The notes under the pieces: generated by a model
Databases searched by the model: none
What the model was told of the DNA's origin: nothing
The model's input: the letters and a program-made list of their open reading frames with translations, nothing else
Translations under genes and position numbers: made by a program
In this document: piece after piece, positions 34,687 to 45,853 of the stretch
Position numbering within the stretch: the first letter of the stretch is position 1
Layout: each line of letters opens with the position of its first letter
Assembly (NCBI GenBank): GCA_028023455.1
Contig: JAQFVV010000012.1
Span: 14,524,364 to 14,588,363, forward strand
Direction of reading: 5' to 3'
Length of the DNA stretch: 64,000 nucleotides
From: Epiperipatus broadwayi
Taxonomy: Eukaryota; Onychophora; Udeonychophora; Euonychophora; Peripatidae

Positions 34687-35900
34687 TTAATACTTAATGA
34701 AGGTAAATGGACCTTCGTAGATATTACATAATTTGTGGAACATATTATCCTTTTGTTTCTTTGTATATGGAGTTGCAATAATTGTTAGTATTGTCCATTG
34801 ATTAATTATTGTTGATTCTATATTTGAATCAATTAATCTTTGTAGATTTTTAAAAGTGACTTCTATTTGATCTTCTCTAGTATTTCCTTCCATCATGTTC
34901 TCTAATATTAATAATTTATTACTACTATTCATTTTTTGTTCAGTTTCTTTGTTTTATGTTGAACATCATTATGTTGTGGTCGACACGCAAATGTATTTTG
35001 AGACATTTGTAATTCAATAAACTTGAATTTTTGTTTAAATGTTTCATCCATACGATTTACTTTATCATGTAACTTTGTTGTGCCTTCCATCAATTTTTCT
35101 AACGTGATATTTTTTGATATTCTTTCATTTTCTGTACATGTTACTTTAATTTCTAACTGAAAATTTTATCTAACTCTTTCAATGATTCATTATTAATGTC
35201 TGAATCATTAATTTGTTTTGTATAAATTTGATCTATTTTATTATTTACTTCTTGTAATTCTTTTTTCATTTCTGTTTGTAACTTCTCCTGTTTCTCATTT
35301 ATTTCATTTTTAAAAATTTCTCTGGTTCTATACAATTCATTGCATTGAATATTCATTTGATCAAAGATACTAGTCTGAAATTCTTTGAATTTCTGTTGAC
35401 ATCTAGTATCCTTTTCTTCAACATTTTTTTTATCTCTTCTAAGCCTTGTTTCATCTCGATATTATCTCTTTGCACATTATTTAAACCTATTGATAACTGT
35501 TCAATATCATGAGATAATTTATTTTCCAAACCCTTCATATTGGATTTTAATTCTGATTTATTTTTTACCATATCCGATTTTAATTCTGATTTTATATTCA
35601 TAATACTTTGGTATATTTGTTCCATAGTAATGTTATTTGTTGTAGCTTGTACTTTTTCGAGTGTAGTTACTAGAGACATTTCATCATATTGTGTAGCCTA
35701 GGTTTGAGATGTCGAATCATCAGGAATAAGTGTTTGTGTAGAGTAGCTATTCTCAGTCATAGTAATTCCTGATAATTGGATTAGTGAAGATCTTTCATCA
35801 ATATTATTAATATCTTCTACTTCTTCAGTAATGTTAATTATTTTTATTTTTGTTATAAGTTTGTTCCTTATTGATTAAAAGAAATTATTTGTCATAGAAT
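34687..35900 (-). pseudogene. Gypsy-like gag coiled coil joined to integrase C-terminus (internal deletion)
   Basis: From about 35900 the - strand encodes a Glu/Lys/Asn-rich coiled-coil protein: MTENSYSTQTLIP near 35760, then ITMEQIYQSIMNIKSELK (35620), the helical block 35153-35356, and KLMEGTTKLHDKVNRMDET (near 35080). This pattern is typical of Gypsy gag proteins in invertebrates. Straight after it, 34932-34687 ends in FHKLCNIYEGPFTFIK, which matches the integrase C-terminus at 31.6 kb. The pol region between gag and integrase is missing. Frames are interrupted several times. Confidence 0.55.
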
Positions 35901-36331
35901 TTCCTGCTATATCTTTCCCTTTTTAGTGTAATTGTAAAACTTTTCCTACTTTTTTTTAGATGTTATAAGTTTCTGACTCATCTATTTAATCATTCATTAT
36001 TTTACTTTAAGGTCTCTATTTAATCCATTATTTATTATTTTAAAATTTTTTATAAAAATTATATCATCTTTTCATGGTTGAAATTATCTATCATTGCTAT
36101 GAAAATCAATCAATCAAGATTATATTCTATAAAAATTATTTATAAAAATTTTTTTAATTTTATTTTACTTAAACTATGGATGTAGTAAGTTACTGGTAAA
36201 CTATTGTTTCATGCCCCTAAAGTTTGGTGCCATATGTAGAATCTATATGATCAACAAAATTTGTTGTATTTTGAATTATTCTTTCTATGTTAAAATTGAA
36301 GGAGTAGTTTTACATTTTGTAATTATATAAG

Positions 36332-36844
36332 GGATTTGAACACAGATTTTCAAGCTCCCTTCAGCTATCCAACTTATCTCATACAATCAATACACATGAC
36401 CAAACACATGCATAAAAGATAAATGATCTCCAATATATGTATTTTATGCTGAAACAGCACTCATTTAAATGGATAAGGTCCAATACATGAGGGGTCAGAG
36501 TGACTTAAGGTCAACATGGGCATAATATTGGCATCAACGGATGTTTTGGGCATTCCATCATCAGATTTTCAATGGAATGGCTGGCTGAAAAATTAGAGAA
36601 ATTGAGTAGATTGAAGCCTATCTATTAAAGTTTGAAGATTTGCTATCTTAATATAAATTGAGCACTGATTATATATGTGTGTGTGTGGAAGATGATGATC
36701 TGAAACAACTGACGAGTGGTAGTTCAACATAAAATATGTATATTGGAGATCATGTATCTTTTACAAATGTGGGTGGTCATGTGTATTGATTGTATGAGAT
36801 AGATTGGGTAGCAGAAGGAAGCTTGAAGGGCTGTGTTCAAATCG
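36332..36844. repeat. Large foldback element with 120-bp arms, containing R2 repeat
   Basis: The left arm (36332-36454) and right arm (36723-36844) are inverted copies; both contain CATACAATCAATACACATGA (or its complement) and end in a GTTCAAATC B-box-like motif facing outward. The spacer holds the R2 core (ATTGGCATCAAC, ATTCCATCATCAGATTTTC) also seen at 7726-7866. It may be a foldback DNA transposon, or two SINEs inserted head to head. Confidence 0.75.
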
Positions 36845-36855
36845 CATATATATAA

Positions 36856-39780
36856 ATATATATATATGATGACCGAATTTAAATGTGATTAAAGAAATGC
36901 ATTATATTTCTAGGGCTTAATAACATGTATATTCATATCATAGATGCAGTAAAGGTAAGAGATATTTGTTAATATCAATTAATGCTTGATCATATTATTG
37001 GATTATATGCTATGCTTTTATATAAATAATAATTTTAGTTTGATCATGTACAAACCTTAGACAGTTTGTTGCATATCATCTTTCTACACACGTGAAGCAG
37101 CAATTGAAATATAAATTAGAAATAAGACTATTCAAGAAATAATATTGTTTATTGCTAAAATTTGAAAGGGATTAATTAGATAAGGGGTTAATTATGCTAA
37201 TGAAGAATATAATTTAAATTAGAAATCCATGAGATTAACATAGAGAAGATTGGATTAATCATTTTATACTTACATAGATGTCAACTAAAGAAAGTATAAA
37301 GTTTTCTGGAGGAATTGTATACACTAAAAATTATTTGATTATTAATCTGTAAATAAATTGTTGTTTAATATTATTCACTAAACTTTTTGAGATTTCTTTT
37401 TTTTTTTTAAATGAAAGACTGTCAGGTGAAATACCAAAAGTAATTCATGTGATTCTTAATTTCGCCAAGTTAAGAATTAATTTTATGAGAGTTAGAGACT
37501 GAAAATATTATAAAGAAAATATTGAAATCATCTTATTGATAAATGTAGGGTATTCTTGCATCCTTTCCTGATGATATTCATTAAGTAGCATCCAAATTTT
37601 GATGATGATCATGAAATCAATCCTGAAGAATGGAGTATTTTATTTGTTTAGTGTCATTAATCTTATCTCATATTATAAACATAAATACTAGTATACTAAA
37701 TAAGCTTTAGTCACATCAATGCAAATCCAACATAAATTCATATTTGTTTTATTTTGAAAAAGCATTAAAAAACAAATTATTTGGGATATTTTAAGGCTTG
37801 ATTAGAAAAAAACGATGATTTTCAGAAAATTCCTATTTTAAGATCAAAGTCTTCTTCCAGAAGAATACTCCTGTTGTTTTGAGAAGATTTATTGCATCAG
37901 TTTAATGTTCTGTACAGTTTAGTGTAGAATGAAAGACTCTGAATCTAAGGATCACAACACTAGCTCTATTATTTGTGGTGCTTAAATTTCTTATGAATTC
38001 CTAAATTATAAACCAATTAATTTTTTTTTTTTTTTCTTTAATAGGATTAATGAAATTTATAGAATTTTGGAATGAAAATAAATACATCTGAAACTAAAGC
38101 AATGAATATGGCTGGAAATAATTAATAGGGACTAAGTTGTTTAATGCCTTTAAGCATTTAGTTTTAAATAGTTAAGTGACAATGAGAGTGACAAAATATT
38201 ATATTAAGAGTCGTGCTTTCAATAAAGGTAGAAAAATATTTTGTGAACCCATGAATTTTTATATCCCCCAAAAATACTTGTTCAATATTTTAGTTGAATG
38301 CATCTCAAATTTGAACTACTAGAGTTAGAAAAAAGAAAAAATGGAAACTTTTTTGATGTAAATTAGAGGACAATTACAAATGTACATTGAAAAAAATAAG
38401 ACTATTAATGCTAAAGTATTAAAAAGAGTGAATAAAGAAAAAAAAAAATGTTTAGTGTAAGAATTATGGCATGAAAGAGAAATTACAATGAGGGACATTA
38501 AAAATTATAAAAAATATATAAAAGTTTTATAATTATTTCTCTAAACATTACTGTCAATCTCTATACTTACTTTAAAATAAATATGATAAAAACAGATTTT
38601 TTAAAAACCAATTATAAAATAAATTGTAATTAAATAAACATTTGAAAGGTTATAAACACGAAGTAATAAAAATAGAAGTAGTTGCTAATGGTGTAAATAA
38701 AGAAATTAATTGAGTTCGAAAGAAAAGCAATAGAAGTTTGATGACTTTCAAACATATTCATTTTACTAACTCTTCTAATAATGATTTCAAGACAGAATAT
38801 ACAAAAAAGTTTAAAACAAGGTGAAATCAAAAATTTTTCAAAAGCTACAAAATATTGAAAAATATAATTAACAAAGTAGAGAAGATTATTTCAAATCCTA
38901 TAAAATATGCAATAAAAAAAAAGCATACTTTTTAACTTTTACTTGATAAATTTTATTTAAAAAGTCCAAGTTCTTTTCTATTGCAGTATATATATTTTTG
39001 CTAAAATAAAATATATATTGAAGCAGAATCTGAGATTCAGATTGCGCTTCACAGCCCACCTCAAATCTTCTGCTACCAAGCCAAATTCAAACCCTACTCT
39101 TGTGTATATATTCTGCTCACTAACACATTTTTTTTTGTTGTTTATTTGTTCCCCTTCTTGATATATTAACTAACATACTTCTTAACGAAGATATATGCGT
39201 AGATATCTGAATTTAAACACAAGAAAAATAATATAGTATTTAAAAGAAGAATATGTGCGTAGCGAATACGTATACGCAATAGGTAATGGAGGATTAATTG
39301 TAACAAACTTATAATATCAAAATATATTATATTTTCTGTATGTTATTTAAATTTATAAAAGTTATAATAATTATTTGGTAAGTGCGGCTCAGATGTATAT
39401 AGATAATGTAGGGACAAACTTACTAAGCAAATATTTACTAGAAAAAGTTGTTATATGTCAATCTATAAAATTGTGTCTTTAAATTATTTTTGTTATTAAA
39501 CTATACTTTTCTTTTTAAATTCAAGATGGAAGATGCAATTGTAAGGTAGTCAAAATAATTAAAGGTGAAAAACTTAGTTTTGTTTAATCTTCTAAAATAA
39601 CTTTAATTAAAAGTTTCTCTAAAATTAAAATTAGAAACTAAACTGATTGATTTACTTGTCATAAACATTTGTTATTAAATTAATTTCGGTTTGAATACAT
39701 ATTATCTAACAATGGCTTCTTCCAGCACAATGGGTAAAGCTTATGTAGAAATTCTTTTAAAAATTAGATTAGAGGATGAT
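36856..39780. other. AT-rich non-coding stretch
   Basis: No gene or clear repeat. Near 39020-39090 the - strand has TTTGGCTTGGTAGCAGAAG, similar to the right arm of the 36.3-kb foldback, so it may be a remnant of the same family. Confidence 0.5.
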
Positions 39781-39789
39781 TAGCATTAA

Positions 39790-39834
39790 CCAATCAAGAA
39801 ATCATTCCACAAATACCAGAGCATACTATAAAAT
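39790..39834 (+). promoter_or_regulatory. Candidate pol II core promoter (CCAAT plus TATA)
   Basis: CCAAT at 39790-39794 and TATAAAAT at 39827-39834 lie about 37 bp apart at the start of a less AT-rich block. Both spacing and context are right for a promoter, but such motifs occur by chance in AT-rich DNA. Confidence 0.3.
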
Positions 39835-40033
39835 GGGCTAATTTTGACTGCTGGGAGAACTAAAAAAGTCAGTGAAAGCAGTTGCCAAATAAATCCACGC
39901 TCATTTTATTTCAATGTGCCGTGAGTAAACCCACTTCACCTTTCTTGCCATTCAAGATGACCCTCCCTGAAATCTGTGCCCAGGATCCCGATACTCATAA
40001 ACTGTAACTATATGCCTGTTTGCCTGAATAACT

Positions 40034-40108
40034 ATGCTCGTCAAACTAGATCTAGTTCTCCGAGGAAAATCTGAACATCACCAAAAGAACAGCCAAGTTT
40101 GTACAAAG
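40034..40108 (+). CDS. Candidate first coding exon downstream of the promoter
   Basis: An ATG at 40034 opens a 25-codon frame beginning MLVKLDLVLRGKSEHH. It runs to a good splice donor, AAAG|GTAATA, at 40108. It lies about 200 bp after a CCAAT/TATA pair, within sequence that is less AT-rich than its surroundings. Two short upstream ATG frames precede it. No homology is recognised and no second exon was found, so this may be a transposon fragment instead. It would be transcribed opposite to the RNA polymerase I subunit-like gene. Confidence 0.2.
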
Positions 40109-40467
40109 GTAATAATTTCAAGTGCTGCTAGACTCTTAAATTTACATTGAATAATTTCAAATCTCACCTATCTGTTTCTTTAAACACTTTGTAAAGCCTT
40201 CCTTGTAAAATTAATATTAATTATGAATTAATCAATTTGTAAATTCTTAACTTGTTAGTCAAATGTACTTTGTTCTCTCTCTATATATAACTTAGCAGTA
40301 CACTAAACTTCTCCTGAACAATTATTATTGCTCAATTTCATGTCTATGCGGCAATATTTTTATTTTCATTATTGTATTTTATATTTTCGTAGACTAAATT
40401 ACATGTCAATAATTTCCCCCAGATTCGCAAGTCTCTCCGCTATAATATATAGCAAACAAAAAATTAC

Positions 40468-40587
40468 CTGTTACAGAATTTGATTGCTGAATAAAAGATA
40501 ATGGAATCTTGACATTATTTGCAGAATTTTCCAAATTTGGTAAATCAACAACTTTTCTGATGGAAATTTCACCTAATATAGGCTTAA
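40468..40587 (-). CDS. Exon of POLR1G/RPA34-like gene (middle part)
   Basis: On the - strand a polypyrimidine tract of eleven Ts and AG precede the exon, and ACAG|GTAAT ends it. One frame is open through all 120 bases (39 full codons), starting KPILGEISIRKVVDLPNLEN and ending in SNSVT. The flanks are extremely AT-rich and have stops in all frames. In POLR1G proteins the corresponding place carries a strand-forming G-x-I/L-x-I segment and then a low-complexity stretch before the basic tail; this resemblance is weak but in the right order. It needs one base from the previous exon, so at least one exon between 56794 and 40587 is unidentified. Downstream exons were not found. Confidence 0.55.
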
Positions 40588-41305
40588 CTAAAAAAAAAAA
40601 AGTTTATTATATTTGATTTACATGGTTATTTGTTTATATGTGTGTATGTAAAACAAATCAGTAAAATAGAGACAAAGTCAAATCAAAATGTGATAGCTAT
40701 TTTTGATTATAATTACATTAAAAAATGCTTTTAATCTTTGGCTCTTTTTAAATTACTTAAATATATAAAGGTAAAGTGGATTTTAAATAACCAATCACAG
40801 AACTAAATTCTTTCCAAGTCTCTTTCCTTCAGTAATTGAAAATATATCTCTTACAAGGCTTTGCAATTGTTAAATAGTGATAACTTGAGCCTTTTACCAT
40901 TCTTGTTTATCCTCATATTAGAATAACTAAATACCATTTACAGATTAAAAAAAAAGATTAGTTGGATTAGTCAAGTGCTACTTAATCCAAAAAAAAAAAG
41001 AACAACCCATAAGTCTGATTGGAAACTGAAATATTTTTTTGAGTTTTATCAGACCATGTTCAGAACAGAATTATAGATATGGAAGAAAATGTGTTATTTA
41101 CAAAATTTTCAATATATATTTAAACACATTTTATACATACAATTTCATGATAAGATTTGTATCAAGAGTAATAATCATAACATGATTTTTCTCAAAAATT
41201 AAACTTAATAAATGAAAGTACTATGAAAAACATTTAAAAAATTCAACATTAAAGATGCAATAATAAAAACTTTTTAAGGCTTCTAGAAAGATTCTTAATT
41301 ATATA

Positions 41306-41562
41306 TGAAATAAATTGAGATACTGCCAAATCTCACTGCGCTCGTTACATCTATCCGACAGCCAATCAGATGACATAATAGCTGCTAAAATGATAATCAA
41401 ACCCAAACACACAACAAAGATTTTACGAGAAAAGGGCATGTAAAATCTTTGTTGTGTGTTTAAGTTTGATTGTCGTTTGAGCAGCTATCATGTCATCTGA
41501 TTGGCTGTGGATAGGTGTTGTAAAGAGCGCAGTGAGATTTGGCAGTATCTCAATTTATTTCA
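41306..41562. mobile_element. Palindromic MITE (257 bp)
   Basis: The two halves are near-perfect inverted copies around about 41435. The ends read TGAAATAAATTGAGATACTG and its complement, and each arm holds CCAAATCTCACTGCGCTC or a close variant. It folds into one long hairpin with only a short loop. No transposase. The target duplication is not clear. Confidence 0.9.
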
Positions 41563-41794
41563 ATTTTCAACTATCTGCACTTCGCAAATTAAAAATAATA
41601 TTTAATTATATATGGTATCAGAAAGGTAATTCTTAAAAGCTTCACTAGTAAAGAAAAATGTCATAATATAGAAAAAAAATTGTATGATAGCAAAGAATAT
41701 AATGACATTAATAAAGTAGAAAGATTGAAGCTTATTAGAAAATATAAAAACTGAATATACATATTGTTTTCCTGAAGGTTTGTGATGATGATGT

Positions 41795-42447
41795 TCTAGT
41801 TGTATTTTTATATTAGACTATTTCCATAATCTAATATGTGTATTGAATGTCTTTAGAAAAATTTAACTTTATTTAAATATTCCAAATACATTTAACTGTT
41901 AATAATAGCACATAAACAAGTTAGAAATGTTCATTTCGAGACATATTATTCTCCCCTCTTCTTCAGGTGTTGCTGGCCTGACCAGTGACAGTACTAGTAT
42001 GGGATTTGAACCTGGACCCTTAGTTCTTGAGTGTTGAATTTTTTAAGGTAACGCTCTAACCAAGTGAGCCATCCTGACAAAGGCAACAGTCTGCAGTAAC
42101 TTCATATACTTATCTATGAGGTTCCTCCTGTGATTTTATCACTTTTTCCTAAGAGCAAAGTTGATTGGTGGTTTCCATACATTATGTATAGTCACACTAG
42201 GTTGGCTTATGGAATTTTTTGCCATTTTTTTTTTTTATACTTTTTCTTCTTTATCCAATATTTTTGTATTTTCCCAATTGAACATATGGTCATTGGCATA
42301 TACATGGTTTGCTGCCTTAGACACATCTGTTTTCTCTCTTCTAATCATCAGTTTGTGTTCTTGCAAGCACTCTTCAATGGGACAACTGGTCTCACCAATA
42401 CATGTTCTTCCATATTTACATGGTATTTCATAGATGCAGCTTTTATT
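41795..42447 (-). mobile_element. Penelope-like element copy 1: GIY-YIG end, tRNA-like region and 3' tail
   Basis: The - strand carries the GIY-YIG endonuclease domain (42459-42235), then a spacer, a tRNA-like region with A box TGGCTCACTTGG (42071-42060) and B box GGTTCAAATCC (42012-42002), then the CTGAAGAAGAG...CTCGAAA motif (near 41960), an AATAAAG-containing tail and an end near AAAATACAACTA at 41795. It is head to head with copy 2, which starts at about 42450. Inverted partial copies are a known habit of Penelope-like elements. Confidence 0.8.
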
Positions 42448-42459
42448 TTCTGGAAACAC
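42235..42459 (-). pseudogene. Penelope-like GIY-YIG endonuclease, copy 1
   Basis: It encodes CIYEIPCKYGRTCIGETS, the GIY-YIG core in its Penelope form (I-Y-x-I-P-C, then T-Y-I-G-E-T-S; here Tyr is replaced by Cys in the second half), followed by CPIEECLQEHKLMIRREK and a VYANDHMFNWENTKIL end with the conserved His. The reverse transcriptase part is missing from this copy. The Y-to-C change in the catalytic YIG suggests it is inactive. Confidence 0.85.
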
Positions 42460-42771
42460 ATCATCAATATATCCCCTTCAATTAAATTCACAATAGAATC
42501 AGAGCAACAACAAAAATTGGCATTCTTAGATGTTCTTGTGATAAGATACCATCATGGCAAAATCAAAACTACAGTTTACCGAAAACCTACACATACAGGA
42601 AAATTCCTAGCCTATACATCCAATTACACTAGAAACACAAAACATGGAGTTATACTATCACTGTGGAACAGAGCAAAAGAAGTTTGTTCAGAAACAAGCA
42701 ATTTTGAAAAAAAAAAAAATCTATATACAACAAACTCTCATGAAAAATGGTTATCCATCAGCTGTTATTAA
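42457..42771 (+). pseudogene. Penelope-like reverse transcriptase, C-terminal end
   Basis: Residues such as IKFTIESEQQQKLAFLDVLV and KTTVYRKPTHTGKFLAYTSN match the block after the RT active site in Penelope-like proteins (L-x-F-L-D-V-x-V, then V-Y-R-K-P-T-H-T). The palm with the catalytic Asp residues lies upstream of the truncation and is absent. A stop and frame change near 42700-42840 separate this from the GIY-YIG domain. Confidence 0.85.
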
Positions 42772-42834
42772 GAAAATATTAAATAGACAAAAAAAAAACC
42801 CCCATCAAGAAAAAAGACAATTATTCGTACTATA

Positions 42835-43164
42835 GTGTACCCATACATTCCAAAAATAGCAGACAAATTAAAAAAAATCGGCAATCAGTATAATATCAGA
42901 ACAGCTTTACTGAGCAATACACCCCTAAGAGGAATTCCAACATCTACAAAACCTAAACTTGAAATGCTGAAAACAAAAAACTGCATCTATGAAATACCAT
43001 GTGAATGTGGAAGAACATATATTGGTGAGACCAGTCGTCCCATTGAAAAGCACTTGCAAGAACACAATCTGATGATTAGAAGAGAGAAAACAGATATGTC
43101 TAAGGTAGCAGACCATGTATATGCCAATGATATATGTTCAATTGAGAAAATACAAAAATATTGA
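42835..43164 (+). pseudogene. Penelope-like linker and GIY-YIG endonuclease, copy 2
   Basis: It encodes the linker YIPKIADKLKKIGNQYNI, then CIYEIPCECGRTYIGETS with an intact catalytic Y-I-G, the Arg-containing RPIEKHLQEH helix and the VYANDICSIEKIQKY end. The domain nicks DNA to prime insertion in this class. Compared with copy 1, the core Tyr is kept but the His before the C-terminal segment is replaced by Ile-Cys. Confidence 0.85.
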
Positions 43165-43254
43165 ATAAAAAAAAGGTACAAAGATGAAAATTTAAAGAAG
43201 CTGCTAACATGACAATGACAAAAAATCCCATAAGCCAACCTAGTGTGACTATAC

Positions 43255-45449
43255 TGTAACGGGCACATACGTACGTTACATTGTTTTTTTATTATTAAAC
43301 ATGAAAAAAATAAAAGTTTGCAAATAAAACTTCTTTTTTTAAGAATTAAAAATTGAAAATTAAAAAATCATCTTAAACTCGTATATATATAGAATCGCAC
43401 AGATGAAAAAAATTAAAATAAAACTTTATTAAAAATAGAAAAAGTATTTTAAAAGCAAAAACTTAAAAAGATTTAGAGATAAAAATATATCTTTAAGTTT
43501 GGAAAACAAATTAATTAATGTTATTGAAAAATGGAAATGATTATTTTAATTAGTCAAAGTGAACTAGCCCTTGGGCATTTTAAATGTATAAGCAATGGTC
43601 AGATAGGAAAACAATAGAAACTAATGGCCAATGAAAGAGATCCATCAGGGAATCGGACCTGAACAGAAGGATCATCATCATTGATGACGTAATGTCCATT
43701 GAATCCTAAAGTTACATATAAAAGAAAAAGTTTGATAATAAAATTGGGTTGAGTAAAGAAAATAGAAGAGATGTGACTATATGTTTTAGTGCGGAGTGAA
43801 GGAGATGGGATTGAAAAGACGCACTCTTCAATCCCTTCAGTCTCGTTAAAAAAAAGAAAAGAGAAATGACATCGTTTTCTAGATTGAGGACCATAGGACA
43901 TCGAGGGAATTAACACTGGCTCCAAATGGAAAGCAACTGCAAGAAATTAGAAACTACGGACTGTTAAAACCGTAAGAACTTTATGAACTCTAAGCTTTAA
44001 ATCTATTTCTAAAACTCCAGTATACTAAACAGTAAGAACTTCAATTTTAAAATTTGTTCCGTCTTTAAAATATTTGAAATAAAATATCTGACTTTATTTA
44101 TTAATAAGTAATTTTAATTTGATGTATTTCTTTTGTAAAATCATTTCCATTTTTTTTTGGTTCTTTTAAGTTTTATTTATGATTTTTGTTTTTCGCTAAT
44201 TTAATATTATATAAATGTTAAACTTAAGTAGGGCGTGAATGACTATATAGATTTGTAAAGTTATATTAGGGGAGGGTAATCTTAGGTTATTTGTTTTGTA
44301 GTTAAATTAGGTCAATGGATTGGATATATTGGCGTAATTAGATGTAGTACAAGATTCACTACGGGCAGAATCGCTTTATACGCCGCACACTTTCTTTTTG
44401 GCCTATGGAATGCGATTCGTAAGTCGGCAAAATGACCAGTCCTTTTCTATGGAGTTTTTTTTTTATTGCTCTTCTTGTCAGATAGATGTAGTATTCCTAT
44501 CTGACGAGAGGCAATTTCTTCTCTTAACCTTTTGTGCTGCCATATTCATATTACATTGAATGCATCGATATATCAGATGAATTGACGTTGGTTTGACCGA
44601 GAACTTTTGGCCTAAGGTTAAATAAGGATAGAATATTTTCTTTCAAATGCAAATCTACGTAGTCTATTCATACTCGACACTCTAAATAAAAATGCATTAA
44701 ATTTAAGTTGGGTATGGACATTTGCATGGATTCGTTATCGGTTAATTATGTTTTTGGTTTTCATATTTGATCAAAATATATATCGACATTCGGTAAATAA
44801 TGATACCTTACGGTATCTAAAATGTATTTATTCGCATGTCTTTTAAGTTATTGGTGTCAGTGTGGTATCTTATGATGAATACCATTGGGTTTCTTGTATT
44901 CCCTATGCAATTGACGGTATCAATGACTTTGTATTTTGATCGTTTATGTTTATTTTGAAATGTTTTTTGACCGTGTAATCTATGTAACCGATCTATACTC
45001 AACATTTTAAAACAAACTTTTATAAACCCATCTGTGCGAACTTACAAAAATTAAAATGTAAATTTATAAAAATTAAAATGTAAATTAAAATCAAAGTAAA
45101 AAAATGTAAGTTAAATTTTAAAATGTAAACTGATACTAAAACAATTTTAAATATTATATATGTGCGTAAATAAATGTTTGTGTGTATAATTACTGGCAGT
45201 GGCTTATTTTATTCTTTTTTTTATATATTCTTAGATAAAAATTTATTATAAAATGTAAATCTCTGCTATTCCACTGAGCTAGAGACAATAGGCTAACGAC
45301 CGGAATCAAAATATATTAAATTAAAAAAAAAAATTTTTTTTTTTTTTGACTTACGTATCTGCCTACTTTATAAATTTTCTAGGTTCAAATGCCTAGTGGC
45401 GCACTGTAGTGTAGATTATGTTAAGTCCCCTATTCTCCGGATCGTTATA
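43255..45449 (+). mobile_element. Long solo LTR, copy 2 (2195 bp, TSD ATAC) inside Penelope-like copy 2
   Basis: It starts TGTAACGG and ends CGTTATA, flanked by ATAC at 43251-43254 and 45450-45453. It is alike over most of its length to 31783-33803, including the TATA region (43717-43724), the block with GGCGTGAATG and GGAGGGTAATCTTAGGTTAT, and the 3' end with TTCAAATGCCTAG and CTCCGGATCGTTA. The insertion interrupts the spacer downstream of the GIY-YIG domain. No internal coding region, so solo. Confidence 0.8.
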
Positions 45450-45453
45450 ATAC

Positions 45454-45853
45454 ATAATGTATGGAAACTCCTAATCAACTTTGCTCTTAGGAAAAAGTGG
45501 AGAAATCAGGAGGAACTTCATAAATAAGTATATGAAATTACTACAGATTGTTGTCTTTGGCAGGATGGCTCAGTTGGTTAGAGCATTATCTTAAAAAATT
45601 CAATACTCAAGAATCTAAGAGTCCAGGTTCAAATCCCACGCTAGTATTGTCATGGTCAGGCCTGCAACACCTGAAGAACAGTGAAGAATAATACCTCTCG
45701 AAACGTTGTACAAATACTAACCTGTTGATGTGCTATTGCTAACAGTTAAATGTATTTGGAATATTTAAATAAAGTTAAATTTTTCTAAAGACATTCAATA
45801 CACATATTCGATGATGAAAATAGTCCAATATAAAAATACAACTAAATATACTG
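45454..45853 (+). mobile_element. Penelope-like copy 2, 3' part with tRNA-like region
   Basis: After the solo LTR the spacer resumes and leads into a tRNA-like region: A box TGGCTCAGTTGG (45566-45577) with a D-arm GCTC...GAGC, and B box GGTTCAAATCC (45626-45636). Then follow CTGAAGAACAG...CTCGAAACGTTG (45671-45706) and the AATAAAG tail. The order equals copy 1. The pol III type 2 boxes are near perfect, but there is no matching acceptor stem, so it is not a tRNA gene. Confidence 0.8.

Larger units (their letters stand above)
42450..43254 (+). mobile_element. Penelope-like element copy 2, 5'-truncated
   Basis: It encodes the end of the reverse transcriptase and the GIY-YIG domain on the + strand. 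It is then interrupted by the 2.2-kb solo LTR at 43255 and resumes at 45454 with the same spacer that follows copy 1, including the ATAATGTATGGAAAC block. The join restores the copy 1 order exactly, apart from the ATAC duplication. Confidence 0.85.

Noticed and set aside
35153-35679. Host gene for a coiled-coil protein
   Set aside because: No splice borders; frames are interrupted and it runs straight into integrase-like sequence, so a Gypsy gag is more likely.
40855-40926. 72-nt candidate exon on the - strand
   Set aside because: Splice sites are fair and one frame is open (includes NGKRLKLSLFNNCKAL), but neither its start phase nor its end phase fits the neighbouring POLR1G-like exons.
45562-45640. 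Functional tRNA gene
   Set aside because: The A and B boxes and the D-arm are good, but there is no pairing acceptor stem or proper anticodon stem, and the same sequence occurs in other repeat copies.
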